NCBI GenBank assembly: GCA_009731375.1
Contig: BJOX01000012.1
Coordinates: forward strand, 1,775,654 to 1,795,912
Reading direction: 5' to 3'
Source: Paulinella micropora
Taxonomy: Eukaryota; Cercozoa; Imbricatea; Euglyphida
DNA: 20,259 nucleotides
Below the pieces are notes generated by a model that did no database searches, had not been told where the DNA came from, and was given only the letters and a program-made list of their open reading frames with translations. The number at the start of each line of letters is the position of its first letter. Position 1 is the first letter of the stretch. Below, piece by piece: positions 9,664-16,540 of this stretch. The position numbers and the translations under genes are program-made.

Positions 9664-10064
9664 ATTTATGTAGAATAGACAGGTCTATATGGTATATCAT
9701 AAAACAAGCCTTAGAAACATAAAAAAACGACATACGACATATCAAAAATAGACATTCAAATATATCAAAACAAACAAAGACGTAAAACGAAATACGAAAA
9801 AATGAATACTAAGCCCCCTTTCGTCATTTTGACGACAAAAAACATATTTTACTATCATAAAATATATATAAACTTCATTTATATGTTTTTTGTCGTCAAA
9901 ATGACGAAAGGGGGCTTAGTATTCATTTTTTCGTATTTCGTTTTACGTCTTTGTTTGTTTTGATATATTTGAATGTCTATTTTTGATATGTCGTATGTCG
10001 TTTTTTTATGTTTCTAAGGCTTGTTTTATGATATACCATATAGACCTGTCTATTCTACATAAAT
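9664..10064. repeat. Perfect 184-bp inverted repeat with 33-nt spacer (candidate hairpin telomere or joined ends)
   Basis: Base i pairs with base 19728 minus i. I checked the two arms, 9664-9847 and 9881-10064, along their length and found no mismatch. The spacer 9848-9880 is AT-rich and not self-complementary as a whole. Each arm also holds a small palindrome near the spacer (tcgtcattttgacga, 9821-9835, mirrored at 9893-9907), so a folded strand could form side branches. Pairing stops outside 9664 and 10064, where host repeat meets element sequence. The tyrosine recombinase gene starts 188 bp to the right. A telomere-resolution site, a read-through hairpin end, or two terminal repeats joined head to head are all consistent with this (inference). 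Confidence 0.9.
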
Positions 10065-10252
10065 GATCAGAACACAAGACCCCACAAAACGGGGAAAGTA
10101 TCAGTAAATATTTATTTTTTTTACGTTAAGAAAAAATATAAACAAGTCTATTATATAACATACGACCCGCAGAACAACGGGGGGCAGACACGAGCGTGAG
10201 CGAGTGGCGGGGGGGTAATAACCAAAGCAAACCAAAGCAACCATAAAGCAGA
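10065..10252 (+). promoter_or_regulatory. Leader of the recombinase gene
   Basis: AT-rich with a T8 run and aaaaaatataaac, then a GC-rich patch with a GGGGGG and a GGGGGGG run and the direct repeat accaaagcaaaccaaagcaa just before the ATG at 10253. No gene is seen here. It probably carries the promoter of the recombinase gene. Confidence 0.35.
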
Positions 10253-11722
10253 ATGTGGAACGAAAATGACAGAAAATTTATCAAGCAGTTAAATGTAGCA
10301 GACACAGAGCAAAAAATATATGATGTCGTATCAAACTTTTTCACGAGTGATGCGAAGCCGTCTAAAGCCTTTCATAATGCTATATTGTTATTATTTAGTA
10401 AAACAACAACAGAAGACGAAATGTTAAAAGCGATGCAAATTATTTACGCGAAATATGCTATTATTTACCCAAACACGACTTCAAGACGGCAGAGATTGAG
10501 CGAAGTAAGAACAAGGGCAATAAAACCAAATCAAAGCAAAAAAGTATATGAAATGAGTAAATTAGATAAATATTTTAATATCAATGAAGACGAACGAATT
10601 AAAATAGTTGAGGGATACAAAAAAGATGTCAAAGCAAAAAACGAGCAAAAAATACAGATTGATGTGCGGGAGGTAATGGCGAAAATGAATGAAATGATTT
10701 TAAGTAATGACCCGTATTTAAAACTGCTTGCTTTGATGTTAGCAACGGGAGCCCGTCCAGTTGAGATATTTGCGAAAAATACATATGAATTAATACCAGA
10801 TAAGCCGAGTTGGCTAAGAATAAACAACTTAGCAAAGAAACGAGAGGGGCAAAAAAAGAATTGGACAGAGAGGCCTGTTATTCTATTTACTCCCGAATTT
10901 ACAATGGAGAAAATTGAAGCAATAAGAAACCATTTTAAGAAAAAGGGGGCGGTTATAATCAACGACGACGGGCAACTCGCGAAAGACAAAAACAACGAAC
11001 TAAACAAACGAATAATAAAAGTGTTTCCATGGCTGGCAGATTACACACAGAGGAGCAGTATGTTGCGTAAATTATACGCGAGCCTTTCATATACGAATTT
11101 CGCAGACCCGAGAACAACAAACTATAATACGTGGGTAAGTAATGTATTAGGGCACGGCGACCTTTTAACGAGTTTTTCGTATTCATGGGTAAATGTGGCA
11201 GACCCGCGGGAGATGATGGAAGAAGGCCTTAAAACCGAACTAGAGGAATTACGAAAGAAAATAGATTTATGTTTAAATATCAAAGGGGTAGAAAGTGAAG
11301 ACATAGAGGACGACGGCAACGACGGCAAATATAAGCCCTTAGGGAAGAAAGGAAGCAGAGCAGAGAAAAATGAATTACTTAATAAAATTTACAACGACCA
11401 CGGGGGCAAGATAACGAACACGAAATTAAGGCAAATTAGCGGGATTGGGGCGAAAATAGTAAATGAGTTTATAAAAGCAAAAAAGACGAAGCAGACAGAG
11501 ACGAAGCAGACAGAGACGAAGCAGACAGAGACGAAGCAGACAGAGACGAAGCAGACAGAGACGAAGCAGACAGAGACGAAGCAGACAGAGACAACAGAGA
11601 CAAAAAAGAGCGTCGCGGAGACAACGGCAAACGAGCCCGCGGGGTTTAAATTAATCGGCGACGACGGCAAAAAGCAACCGATAAGGAAAAGTGAGAGGCT
11701 TACAAATAAAGTAAAAAAATGA
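10253..11722 (+). CDS. Tyrosine recombinase, telomere resolvase (protelomerase)-like
   Basis: A 489-residue protein with a complete tyrosine-recombinase catalytic set in order: Arg168 in LATGARPVEIF, a Lys near 195-196 (NLAKKREG), Arg272 in MLRKLYAS, His301 in VLGHGD and Tyr310 in SFSYSW, nine residues after the His. The usual HxxR histidine is replaced by Ser269, and the Arg272-His301 spacing is longer than in lambda-type integrases. Both points, with the DPR-to-LGH segment, favour the telomere-resolvase branch, which cuts palindromes and seals hairpin ends; an ordinary integrase remains possible. After the catalytic domain come a charged linker, a small helix-hairpin-like unit (LRQISGIGAKIVNEF) at about 392-406, seven KQTET repeats and a basic tail. 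The gene lies next to the large palindrome and is intact, unlike several neighbours. Confidence 0.8.
   Translation: MWNENDRKFIKQLNVADTEQKIYDVVSNFFTSDAKPSKAFHNAILLLFSKTTTEDEMLKAMQIIYAKYAIIYPNTTSRRQRLSEVRTRAIKPNQSKKVYEMSKLDKYFNINEDERIKIVEGYKKDVKAKNEQKIQIDVREVMAKMNEMILSNDPYLKLLALMLATGARPVEIFAKNTYELIPDKPSWLRINNLAKKREGQKKNWTERPVILFTPEFTMEKIEAIRNHFKKKGAVIINDDGQLAKDKNNELNKRIIKVFPWLADYTQRSSMLRKLYASLSYTNFADPRTTNYNTWVSNVLGHGDLLTSFSYSWVNVADPREMMEEGLKTELEELRKKIDLCLNIKGVESEDIEDDGNDGKYKPLGKKGSRAEKNELLNKIYNDHGGKITNTKLRQISGIGAKIVNEFIKAKKTKQTETKQTETKQTETKQTETKQTETKQTETKQTETTETKKSVAETTANEPAGFKLIGDDGKKQPIRKSERLTNKVKK
11487..11590 (+). repeat. 15-bp coding tandem repeat, seven units (KQTET)
   Basis: gacgaagcagacaga-type units repeat seven times with a 15-bp period, encoding KQTET in the recombinase tail. 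The DNA units are identical, which points to recent expansion by slippage. The tail is polar and probably disordered. Confidence 0.95.
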
Positions 11723-11754
11723 ATAAAATCTCTTTGAAAGTGTGGCGGGGTTTC

Positions 11755-11819
11755 CCCCATTTTTTTTTTTTTGTTTTTTTTCGTTTGTAAATTAATAATG
11801 ACAATGTGCTTAAAGCACA
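11755..11819. terminator. T-tracts plus hairpin between convergent genes
   Basis: Two long T runs (about 11760-11780) follow the recombinase stop. The hairpin tgtgctt-a-aagcaca (11805-11819, 7-bp stem) lies two bases beyond the stop of the opposing coiled-coil gene. The position fits a shared transcript 3' end. Confidence 0.45.
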
Positions 11820-11821
11820 GA

Positions 11822-12319
11822 TTACACGGAGGACGAGGCGGAGACGTCCATCGGTGCGGGTAGGGCGGGCGGTTTAATCGTTGAAACTACACGGGCGAGA
11901 GCGTCGTCAAAGTTAGCCCCCTTATTAATCAAATAATTAACATTATTGTATTGAGGCTGTTTGAAGCCTTCAATTTTTCTATGGCCTTTTTGCTCAACCC
12001 ATTTTTTAAAGAGTTTCAATTGAGCGCTGATATGTTCCTGTCGCTGGGTCAAAGCCTTAGCAATATTAATGTCTTCATTCAATTCAGTAGCATCTTTGAG
12101 AGCCTTTTTAAAGGCTAATAATTCTTGTTCTTTTTTGGTTTTTTGTTTTTCTAAAGAGGCTATTTTATGAATGAAGGCTTTAATATCTCCTTCGGCTTTA
12201 TCAATCCCCGCTTTTATCTCGTCAGCGTCCGTTATTCGCTTACGTCGCTTAATTCGCCGTTCTACGTCTTCATTGGTTTCGGGGGCGTTCCGCGGGATAA
12301 GGTTTCGGCTGTCGGCCAT
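11822..12319 (-). CDS. Coiled-coil protein of unknown function
   Basis: 165 residues. The N-terminus has a basic patch (ERRIKRRKRI, about residues 21-30), followed by a long Lys/Glu/Leu-rich helix (about 35-110) with heptad spacing typical of a coiled coil, then a conserved-looking C-terminal helix and a Pro/Ala/Ser tail. There are no cysteine motifs, signal peptide or membrane span. It converges with the recombinase gene and is the last of three consecutive minus-strand small genes. A DNA-associated or structural role is possible from the basic patch and coiled coil, but I do not recognise the family. Confidence 0.75.
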   Translation of the reverse strand: MADSRNLIPRNAPETNEDVERRIKRRKRITDADEIKAGIDKAEGDIKAFIHKIASLEKQKTKKEQELLAFKKALKDATELNEDINIAKALTQRQEHISAQLKLFKKWVEQKGHRKIEGFKQPQYNNVNYLINKGANFDDALARVVSTIKPPALPAPMDVSASSSV

Positions 12320-12459
12320 CTGGTCTGCTTTTGTCTCTAGGACTGCGGGACGAAGGGAGCAAAAAGGCGGGTTTGCTGGTGGCGCGGTAAAAGCGCTAAC
12401 GAAAAAAATTAGGTTGTCGGGGCTGTTTCTGTGTTCTGGACTAACGAATTTATTATGAT
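12320..12459. other. Intergenic spacer
   Basis: Carries the upstream region of the coiled-coil gene and the 3' flank of the C2H2 gene, both read on the minus strand. The plus-strand open frame across it is a shadow. Confidence 0.4.
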
Positions 12460-12837
12460 TTATTTTGTGGTCGCGGTGGCGGTAATGATTTCGTCAATAA
12501 CGGGCTTTATGTCATCCATGTAGGAGTATAAAACGCGCTCGTATTCGTCATACATTACCTTATATTTTTCAGTGTTCGGCAGTTGCTTTAAATTGTCCTT
12601 TATCTTAATTAATTGTGCGTATGTGTCGGGGTTTGTCGCGTTTAAGTAATTTTTTTTTTGGGTTATATTTTGCATTGTTTCGGGCGTGGTTGTTTGCGCG
12701 GTTATAAGGCCGTTTAAACACTCGTTCAAAGCCTTCAAAAATTTTAATGTGTCGTGTCGTGTGTGAGTGCGCGCGGTGTGTATTACTAAAGCATTTTTAG
12801 ATTTAAGGACGGCATCGCATACGGGACACTTTGACAT
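12460..12837 (-). CDS. Small protein with one N-terminal C2H2 zinc finger
   Basis: 125 residues. Residues 4-25 form a C2H2 finger (Cys4, Cys7, His20, His25; spacing C-x2-C-x12-H-x4-H) starting MSKCPVCDAVL. The rest is helical with no further motif and ends in a Thr/Ala-rich tail. C2H2 fingers bind DNA, RNA or proteins, and small single-finger proteins are common in eukaryotic DNA viruses, so a regulatory or replication-accessory role is plausible but unproven. The ATG directly follows a promoter-like AACTTACATATAAT on the minus strand. The gene starts 20 bp after the stop of the upstream gene at 12858. Confidence 0.75.
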   Translation of the reverse strand: MSKCPVCDAVLKSKNALVIHTARTHTRHDTLKFLKALNECLNGLITAQTTTPETMQNITQKKNYLNATNPDTYAQLIKIKDNLKQLPNTEKYKVMYDEYERVLYSYMDDIKPVIDEIITATATTK

Positions 12838-12855
12838 ATTATATGTAAGTTGATT
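12838..12855 (-). promoter_or_regulatory. Promoter-like AACTTAC-ATATAAT motif
   Basis: On the minus strand aacttacatataat abuts the ATG of the C2H2 gene. Nearly the same motif (aacttacgtatatata) abuts the ATG of the zinc gene starting at 19790, so it is probably a shared early-type promoter element. Confidence 0.45.
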
Positions 12856-12857
12856 TC

Positions 12858-13214
12858 TTATTCAAATAAATTAATTTTTGTTTCGTTTCGCGCAACTATA
12901 GCAGGCGCTCCCGCTATTTTGAGAATAATAAAAGTCTCGCCGTTCTTTTTGGTTCCTTCATGCGTTTCAATGTTAAATTTATATACCACATCTTGAAGCG
13001 GTTTGAAGCCAGATAAAGGGGCGGTTTTTACATAAATTAACCCGTAGGTGGTGAGTGTGGCGGGTTGGTGTTTGTTGTGCGGGTATTTCTCTTTTAGTTT
13101 GCTGTGTAATTTGGTTAATGTGTTAAAAGACGCTTCATTTATTTTCTCGCTGGTGTAGAATTGTAAATTGTCGTAAGGGTCGGTGTTCTTAAATTTCGCT
13201 GTGATTTCAAACAT
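12858..13214 (-). CDS. Small protein of unknown function
   Basis: 118 residues starting MFEITAKFKNTDPYDNLQF. The predicted pattern alternates strands and one amphipathic helix (residues 26-45), with a strand-rich C-terminal half ending INLFE. There are no cysteines, signal peptide or membrane span. A compact beta-rich protein beside a replication region could be a single-strand DNA-binding OB fold, but no diagnostic residue supports that and I do not assign it. It is the first gene of the three-gene minus-strand set and reads away from the iteron array. Confidence 0.65.
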   Translation of the reverse strand: MFEITAKFKNTDPYDNLQFYTSEKINEASFNTLTKLHSKLKEKYPHNKHQPATLTTYGLIYVKTAPLSGFKPLQDVVYKFNIETHEGTKKNGETFIILKIAGAPAIVARNETKINLFE

Positions 13215-13241
13215 TTGAAGTTATAAACCTTTATTAACAAA

Positions 13242-13283
13242 CGAGAATGAGCGAAGCGAATGAGAGAGAAGTTAATAAAAAAC
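13242..13283 (+). repeat. Dispersed 42-bp repeat, copy 1
   Basis: cgagaatgagcgaagcgaat to agttaataaaaaac matches 19159-19200 at about 35 of 42 positions. It lies just upstream of the gene starting at 13214. Its gttaataa also pairs with ttattaac at 13231-13238. Confidence 0.7.
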
Positions 13284-13357
13284 CTTTATCTGTTGCGGTG
13301 GTCGTATATCTTATATGTATATTTTTTTATAGTATGGTAAGCAAAAGTTAATAAGCA

Positions 13358-13640
13358 ATAAGTAAAGTTAAACAAGGGTAATAAGTAAAGTTAAACAAGG
13401 GTAATAAGTAAAGTTAAACAAGAAATAAGTAAAGGTTGAGCGGTAATAAGTAAAGGTTGAGCGGTAATAAGTAAAGTTAAACAAGAAATAAGTAAAGTTA
13501 AACAAGGGTAATAAGTAAAGTTAAACAAGGGTAATAAGTAAAATTAAACAAGAGTAATAAGTAAAGTTAAACAAGAAATAAGTAAAGGTTGAGCGGTAAT
13601 AAGTAAAGGTTGAGCGGTAATAAGTAAAGGTTGAGCGGGG
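13358..13640 (+). repeat. Iteron-like array of 13 units, candidate replication origin
   Basis: Thirteen units begin ATAAGTAAA at 13358, 13381, 13404, 13425, 13446, 13467, 13488, 13511, 13534, 13557, 13578, 13599 and 13620. Eight end in a GTTAAACAAG-type half and five in GGTTGAGCGG, giving the order AAABBAAAAABBB. The spacing is 21 or 23 bp, about two helical turns, so proteins bound to each unit would lie on one DNA face. A degenerate unit follows at about 13654-13670. Such arrays are typical binding sites of replication initiators (known for plasmids and viruses). The link to the primase-helicase is inference. Confidence 0.85.
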
Positions 13641-13670
13641 CAGGTGTCGGCGGGTAAAGTTAAACAGGGG

Positions 13671-13997
13671 ATATTATAAGGTTATCATGGGGGGTGATGG
13701 GGTTAAATATTCTAGCCCCCGTTGTCCGTTGAAATCGTTCTTTGCTGTTTTCCCCCGTTATTCCTTCATCTTCCTTCAAATCAATACGAAGGCCTTTTTC
13801 GTCCTTTTTCCTTCATTTTCCTCATTAGGGGGTATCTTTTCCTACTCTTTATAGAAAAAATGGACTACATACCCCCAAATCAATAGTAGGCGTATTTAAC
13901 CCTTAATTCCTTCATTACCCTCATTAAAAAAAAGATACCCCCTCAAATCAGAAAGAAAATCAATACGAAGAAGAATTTTTATATTTTGACGACTTCC
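13671..13997. other. Non-coding stretch with C/T-rich tracts
   Basis: No gene is seen. It contains repeated ccttcattttcctcatta-like stretches and isolated copies of ggggtatc / gatacccc. Confidence 0.45.
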
Positions 13998-14063
13998 AAA
14001 AAAAAGATACCCCAAAAAAAAGATACCCCAAAAAAAAGATACCCCAAAAAAAAGATACCCCCC
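13998..14063. repeat. Four tandem 16-bp units, aaaaaaaagatacccc
   Basis: Four consecutive perfect units begin at 13998, 14014, 14030 and 14046. Related gatacccc or ggggtatc strings occur at about 13829, 13933 and 19455. The array is immediately beyond the 3' end of the primase-helicase gene. Confidence 0.95.
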
Positions 14064-14064
14064 A

Positions 14065-14084
14065 ATCTCAAACAAGTTTGAGAT
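14065..14084. terminator. Palindrome ATCTCAAAC-aa-GTTTGAGAT
   Basis: Nine-base arms around an AA centre, three bases beyond the stop codon of the primase-helicase gene on its strand. It shares ATCTCA...TGAGAT with palindromes at 18130-18147 and 19137-19156, all at gene 3' ends. A transcript-end hairpin is the likeliest role. Confidence 0.6.
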
Positions 14085-14087
14085 ACT

Positions 14088-15938
14088 TTACTCGCCTAAA
14101 TAAGGCCACCCATTAATGAATTTCAGCATCCTCTCATTCTTAAACATCGCCGTTAATGTTTTATTCGGTCGTAATTCGTAATGCGTAGCGTGCTTATTGG
14201 TTGCCGTTAGTGATACCCCCCACTCTGCCCGTATCGCTGTATTAATAAAATATAATGTATCTCTTAGAAATGATTTGTTTGAAGGGTCGCTCATATGGTT
14301 TATAATCTTTTTCTGCTTCTTCGTGTCTGTCGTATATAAAACCAATTCGTCTGCTTTTGTTAGCCATTCCTGCCGTTTAATCGTCTCTTTTAGTTCCTCC
14401 GCGCTTATCTTTGTTTCAAAGTCCCATATGTTCTTTAATCCTAACCCGCTTATAACTTGTATAAGGTTTATGTGTTTATTATAGCGCCGTTCTGTGTTTA
14501 TTGTATTAAATGAGTATTCCATAACCCCGCACTCCGTCGGGTTGCCCTGTTCATCTGTTGTTAATCTGTTTCTCTCATCTCTGTTCTGTTCTCTTTGTTT
14601 TATGTAATTTAACCCCTCGCTTAATTTATCATCTACGTTCTTATTATACGGCCTGTAATTCCATATATAATACCTTAATCTGTCATCATCAAATACCTTA
14701 TAAAATAAACTATATGTTGGCTCGTCTGCGTCTGGCTTCAACATCTCTTTTTTAATTCTCGCTTTTTTAAACTCCAATTCCTCGGCGGTTGTCCATTCTT
14801 TGCCCTCTTTATTCTTCTTCATTTCGTTATATTCCGCGTCTGTAATACCTCGGGCTTCAAATACGGCCTTAGCGTCCTCTTTTTTAATAACGGCTTCCGT
14901 TATTTTCGCCTCCTTAATCGTCGGCTCGCTCGCGTTTGGCTCCTCTAAATCGCTTAGTTCGTAGTCGGCTAATATGAAATACTTTATTAAATTCTGTATC
15001 CATTGGCGGGTGTCTTTGTTCTGTTCTACTTTGTTTTTCGCTAATAATTTTATGTAATCGTTTGCGACTACATTAACCGCCCCGTATTGGCCATATGTCC
15101 AATTTGCCAAGGTTGCGATTTCGTCCCGCTTTTGCCTGTCGTTAAGGCTCGCGCTTAATTGCCTTAAATACTGCGTTTCGCTTTCAATGGTCGCCGTGTT
15201 ATAATTCGTATAAAATAAGTATATATTGCTATCTATCGGGTGCCGTATTCTGCCTAACATCTGGTAAAAATCCCCGCTCATGTTTGTCTTATTACACGCC
15301 ACGGCTACAATATTATTAAAAACCCCCTTATGGTAGTAATCTAAGCCCCCCGTTATTGCTGGCGAGTAAATAACAATATCATACTCCGCCCATTTCTTGT
15401 ATTCGTCAGCCATTGCTTCCCGCACTTCTTCCGTTTTGTTTGTTTCGCCCGTTATTAATAGCACTCTGTGCTTATCCCTCTTTAACAACTTCGCTAACGT
15501 TCTAAGCCGTCTTTTACCAATATTCGCGGGGACTAATACCCTTTTACCCTCGCGCCTTAATTTAATAATATGTTCGTAAGCCTCGCCAATGTTGCCCGCC
15601 TTAATGTGTATATGGCGTTGTGTTTTGCTTTGGGGTTCGTTGTTAATAAATAGCGTTTTTGCATCTCTGCCACATTCCCGCCGTATGTTTTGAAAGAATT
15701 CAATATCATCGGCCTTTAATGTTCCCGACATTAATATTATTTGTTTCGCCGTGCCTATTACATATTTTATTATCTCCCAGTTGTTCTTGTTGCTCCGCGA
15801 CTTCTTAAACGTATCACTCGTTAAGTGCTTAACGAATTGGTCGGCCTCATCAATAACTAATTTATTTATCGGCTCTCTGCTTATCGGTATTCTGTGAAAA
15901 CTATCTGCTTGAATGGTCAGATTATCCTTTTTAATTTC
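14088..15938 (-). CDS. Primase-helicase, C-terminal part: SF2 helicase motifs II-VI and tail
   Basis: This frame is open from about 15938; the ATG at 15731 lies inside the helicase core (MSGTL, motif III) and is not a real start. In order it holds motif II LVIDEAD (about 15840-15858), motif III ILMSGT, a VLVPAN strand, motif V SPAITGGLD and motif VI QMLGRIRH. These are the core of superfamily 2 helicases, and the arrangement resembles herpesvirus UL9-type origin-binding proteins (family-level inference). About 380 residues of unassigned C-terminal domain follow, possibly for DNA or origin binding. A single-base shift at a GGGG run (15938-15941) separates it from the preceding fragment. The palindrome at 14065 follows its stop. 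Confidence 0.75.
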   Translation of the reverse strand, partial: EIKKDNLTIQADSFHRIPISREPINKLVIDEADQFVKHLTSDTFKKSRSNKNNWEIIKYVIGTAKQIILMSGTLKADDIEFFQNIRRECGRDAKTLFINNEPQSKTQRHIHIKAGNIGEAYEHIIKLRREGKRVLVPANIGKRRLRTLAKLLKRDKHRVLLITGETNKTEEVREAMADEYKKWAEYDIVIYSPAITGGLDYYHKGVFNNIVAVACNKTNMSGDFYQMLGRIRHPIDSNIYLFYTNYNTATIESETQYLRQLSASLNDRQKRDEIATLANWTYGQYGAVNVVANDYIKLLAKNKVEQNKDTRQWIQNLIKYFILADYELSDLEEPNASEPTIKEAKITEAVIKKEDAKAVFEARGITDAEYNEMKKNKEGKEWTTAEELEFKKARIKKEMLKPDADEPTYSLFYKVFDDDRLRYYIWNYRPYNKNVDDKLSEGLNYIKQREQNRDERNRLTTDEQGNPTECGVMEYSFNTINTERRYNKHINLIQVISGLGLKNIWDFETKISAEELKETIKRQEWLTKADELVLYTTDTKKQKKIINHMSDPSNKSFLRDTLYFINTAIRAEWGVSLTATNKHATHYELRPNKTLTAMFKNERMLKFINGWPYLGE

Positions 15939-16540
15939 CCCTTCGGCTCGTCTCTGTAATCCACATTTAAAGGGTATTTGCTTTTATAGTCGCTCGCCAG
16001 TGTCCGCCTATAACTGCTTGCAATAGATTTAAAGCGGGGCGTTTGCCTTAATAGCAGTATCGCCTCTGTGGGGTTGTCTTTATGTTTTTCTATTATATCG
16101 CGGGCTAATGGGTTATTTTTTAGTTTTTCCACAATTTCGCCTGCGTTTTTCTTAATAGTAGCGCCTCTTATTAATTCGGTTATCTCTCCGCAGTTTAAAA
16201 TAAGGTTAGTAATAGCCTTTGAGTTTGCCGTGGTCTTACCCGTTCCCAACCCGCTTTTAATGGCTATTATGTCATACGTTGGCGTCGGCTTGCTCTGCTC
16301 CTCCATAAATTCCTTAATATTACTACAAAACGCCTCTTTTGTATGTATTATGTCCGCGCCGATTATGTTGAGTTGTTCGGTGAGTTCCTGCGCTTCTCGT
16401 TGTTGGATGGCTTGGCGGTTCTCGTTAGCGGTTTTAATGTAAAATTTGATTTTCTCCGCATACGTCGCAGTTCCCGCCGTTAGAGTGATATAACGGGGGG
16501 TTTCGCCTTTAACTCGGCCTCTTGTTTTTGCTTCCAACAC
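15917..16540 (-). CDS. Primase-helicase, middle part: linker and Walker A
   Basis: The frame has no credible start of its own (its first codon is GTG) and overlaps the end of the primase frame, so it is the continuation after a one-base shift at the CCCCCC run 16495-16500. It carries a coiled linker rich in Gln and Glu, then Walker A, KSGLGTGKTT, at about 16230-16258. This is motif I of the SF2 helicase whose motif II lies in the next frame. It ends by frameshift inside YRDEPKG at the GGGG run near 15938. The split places Walker A and DEAD in different frames, so as assembled no active helicase could be made without restoring both bases. Confidence 0.75.
   Translation of the reverse strand: MLEAKTRGRVKGETPRYITLTAGTATYAEKIKFYIKTANENRQAIQQREAQELTEQLNIIGADIIHTKEAFCSNIKEFMEEQSKPTPTYDIIAIKSGLGTGKTTANSKAITNLILNCGEITELIRGATIKKNAGEIVEKLKNNPLARDIIEKHKDNPTEAILLLRQTPRFKSIASSYRRTLASDYKSKYPLNVDYRDEPKGKLKRII

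Noticed and set aside
9664-10064. The palindrome as a simple MITE or foldback transposon
   Set aside because: Not excluded, but no target duplication or terminal motif is visible, and its position at the edge of a resolvase-bearing element makes a terminus role more likely.
13358-13640. A CRISPR array
   Set aside because: The units are directly adjacent, with two alternating endings and no unique spacers, and the context is eukaryotic or viral.
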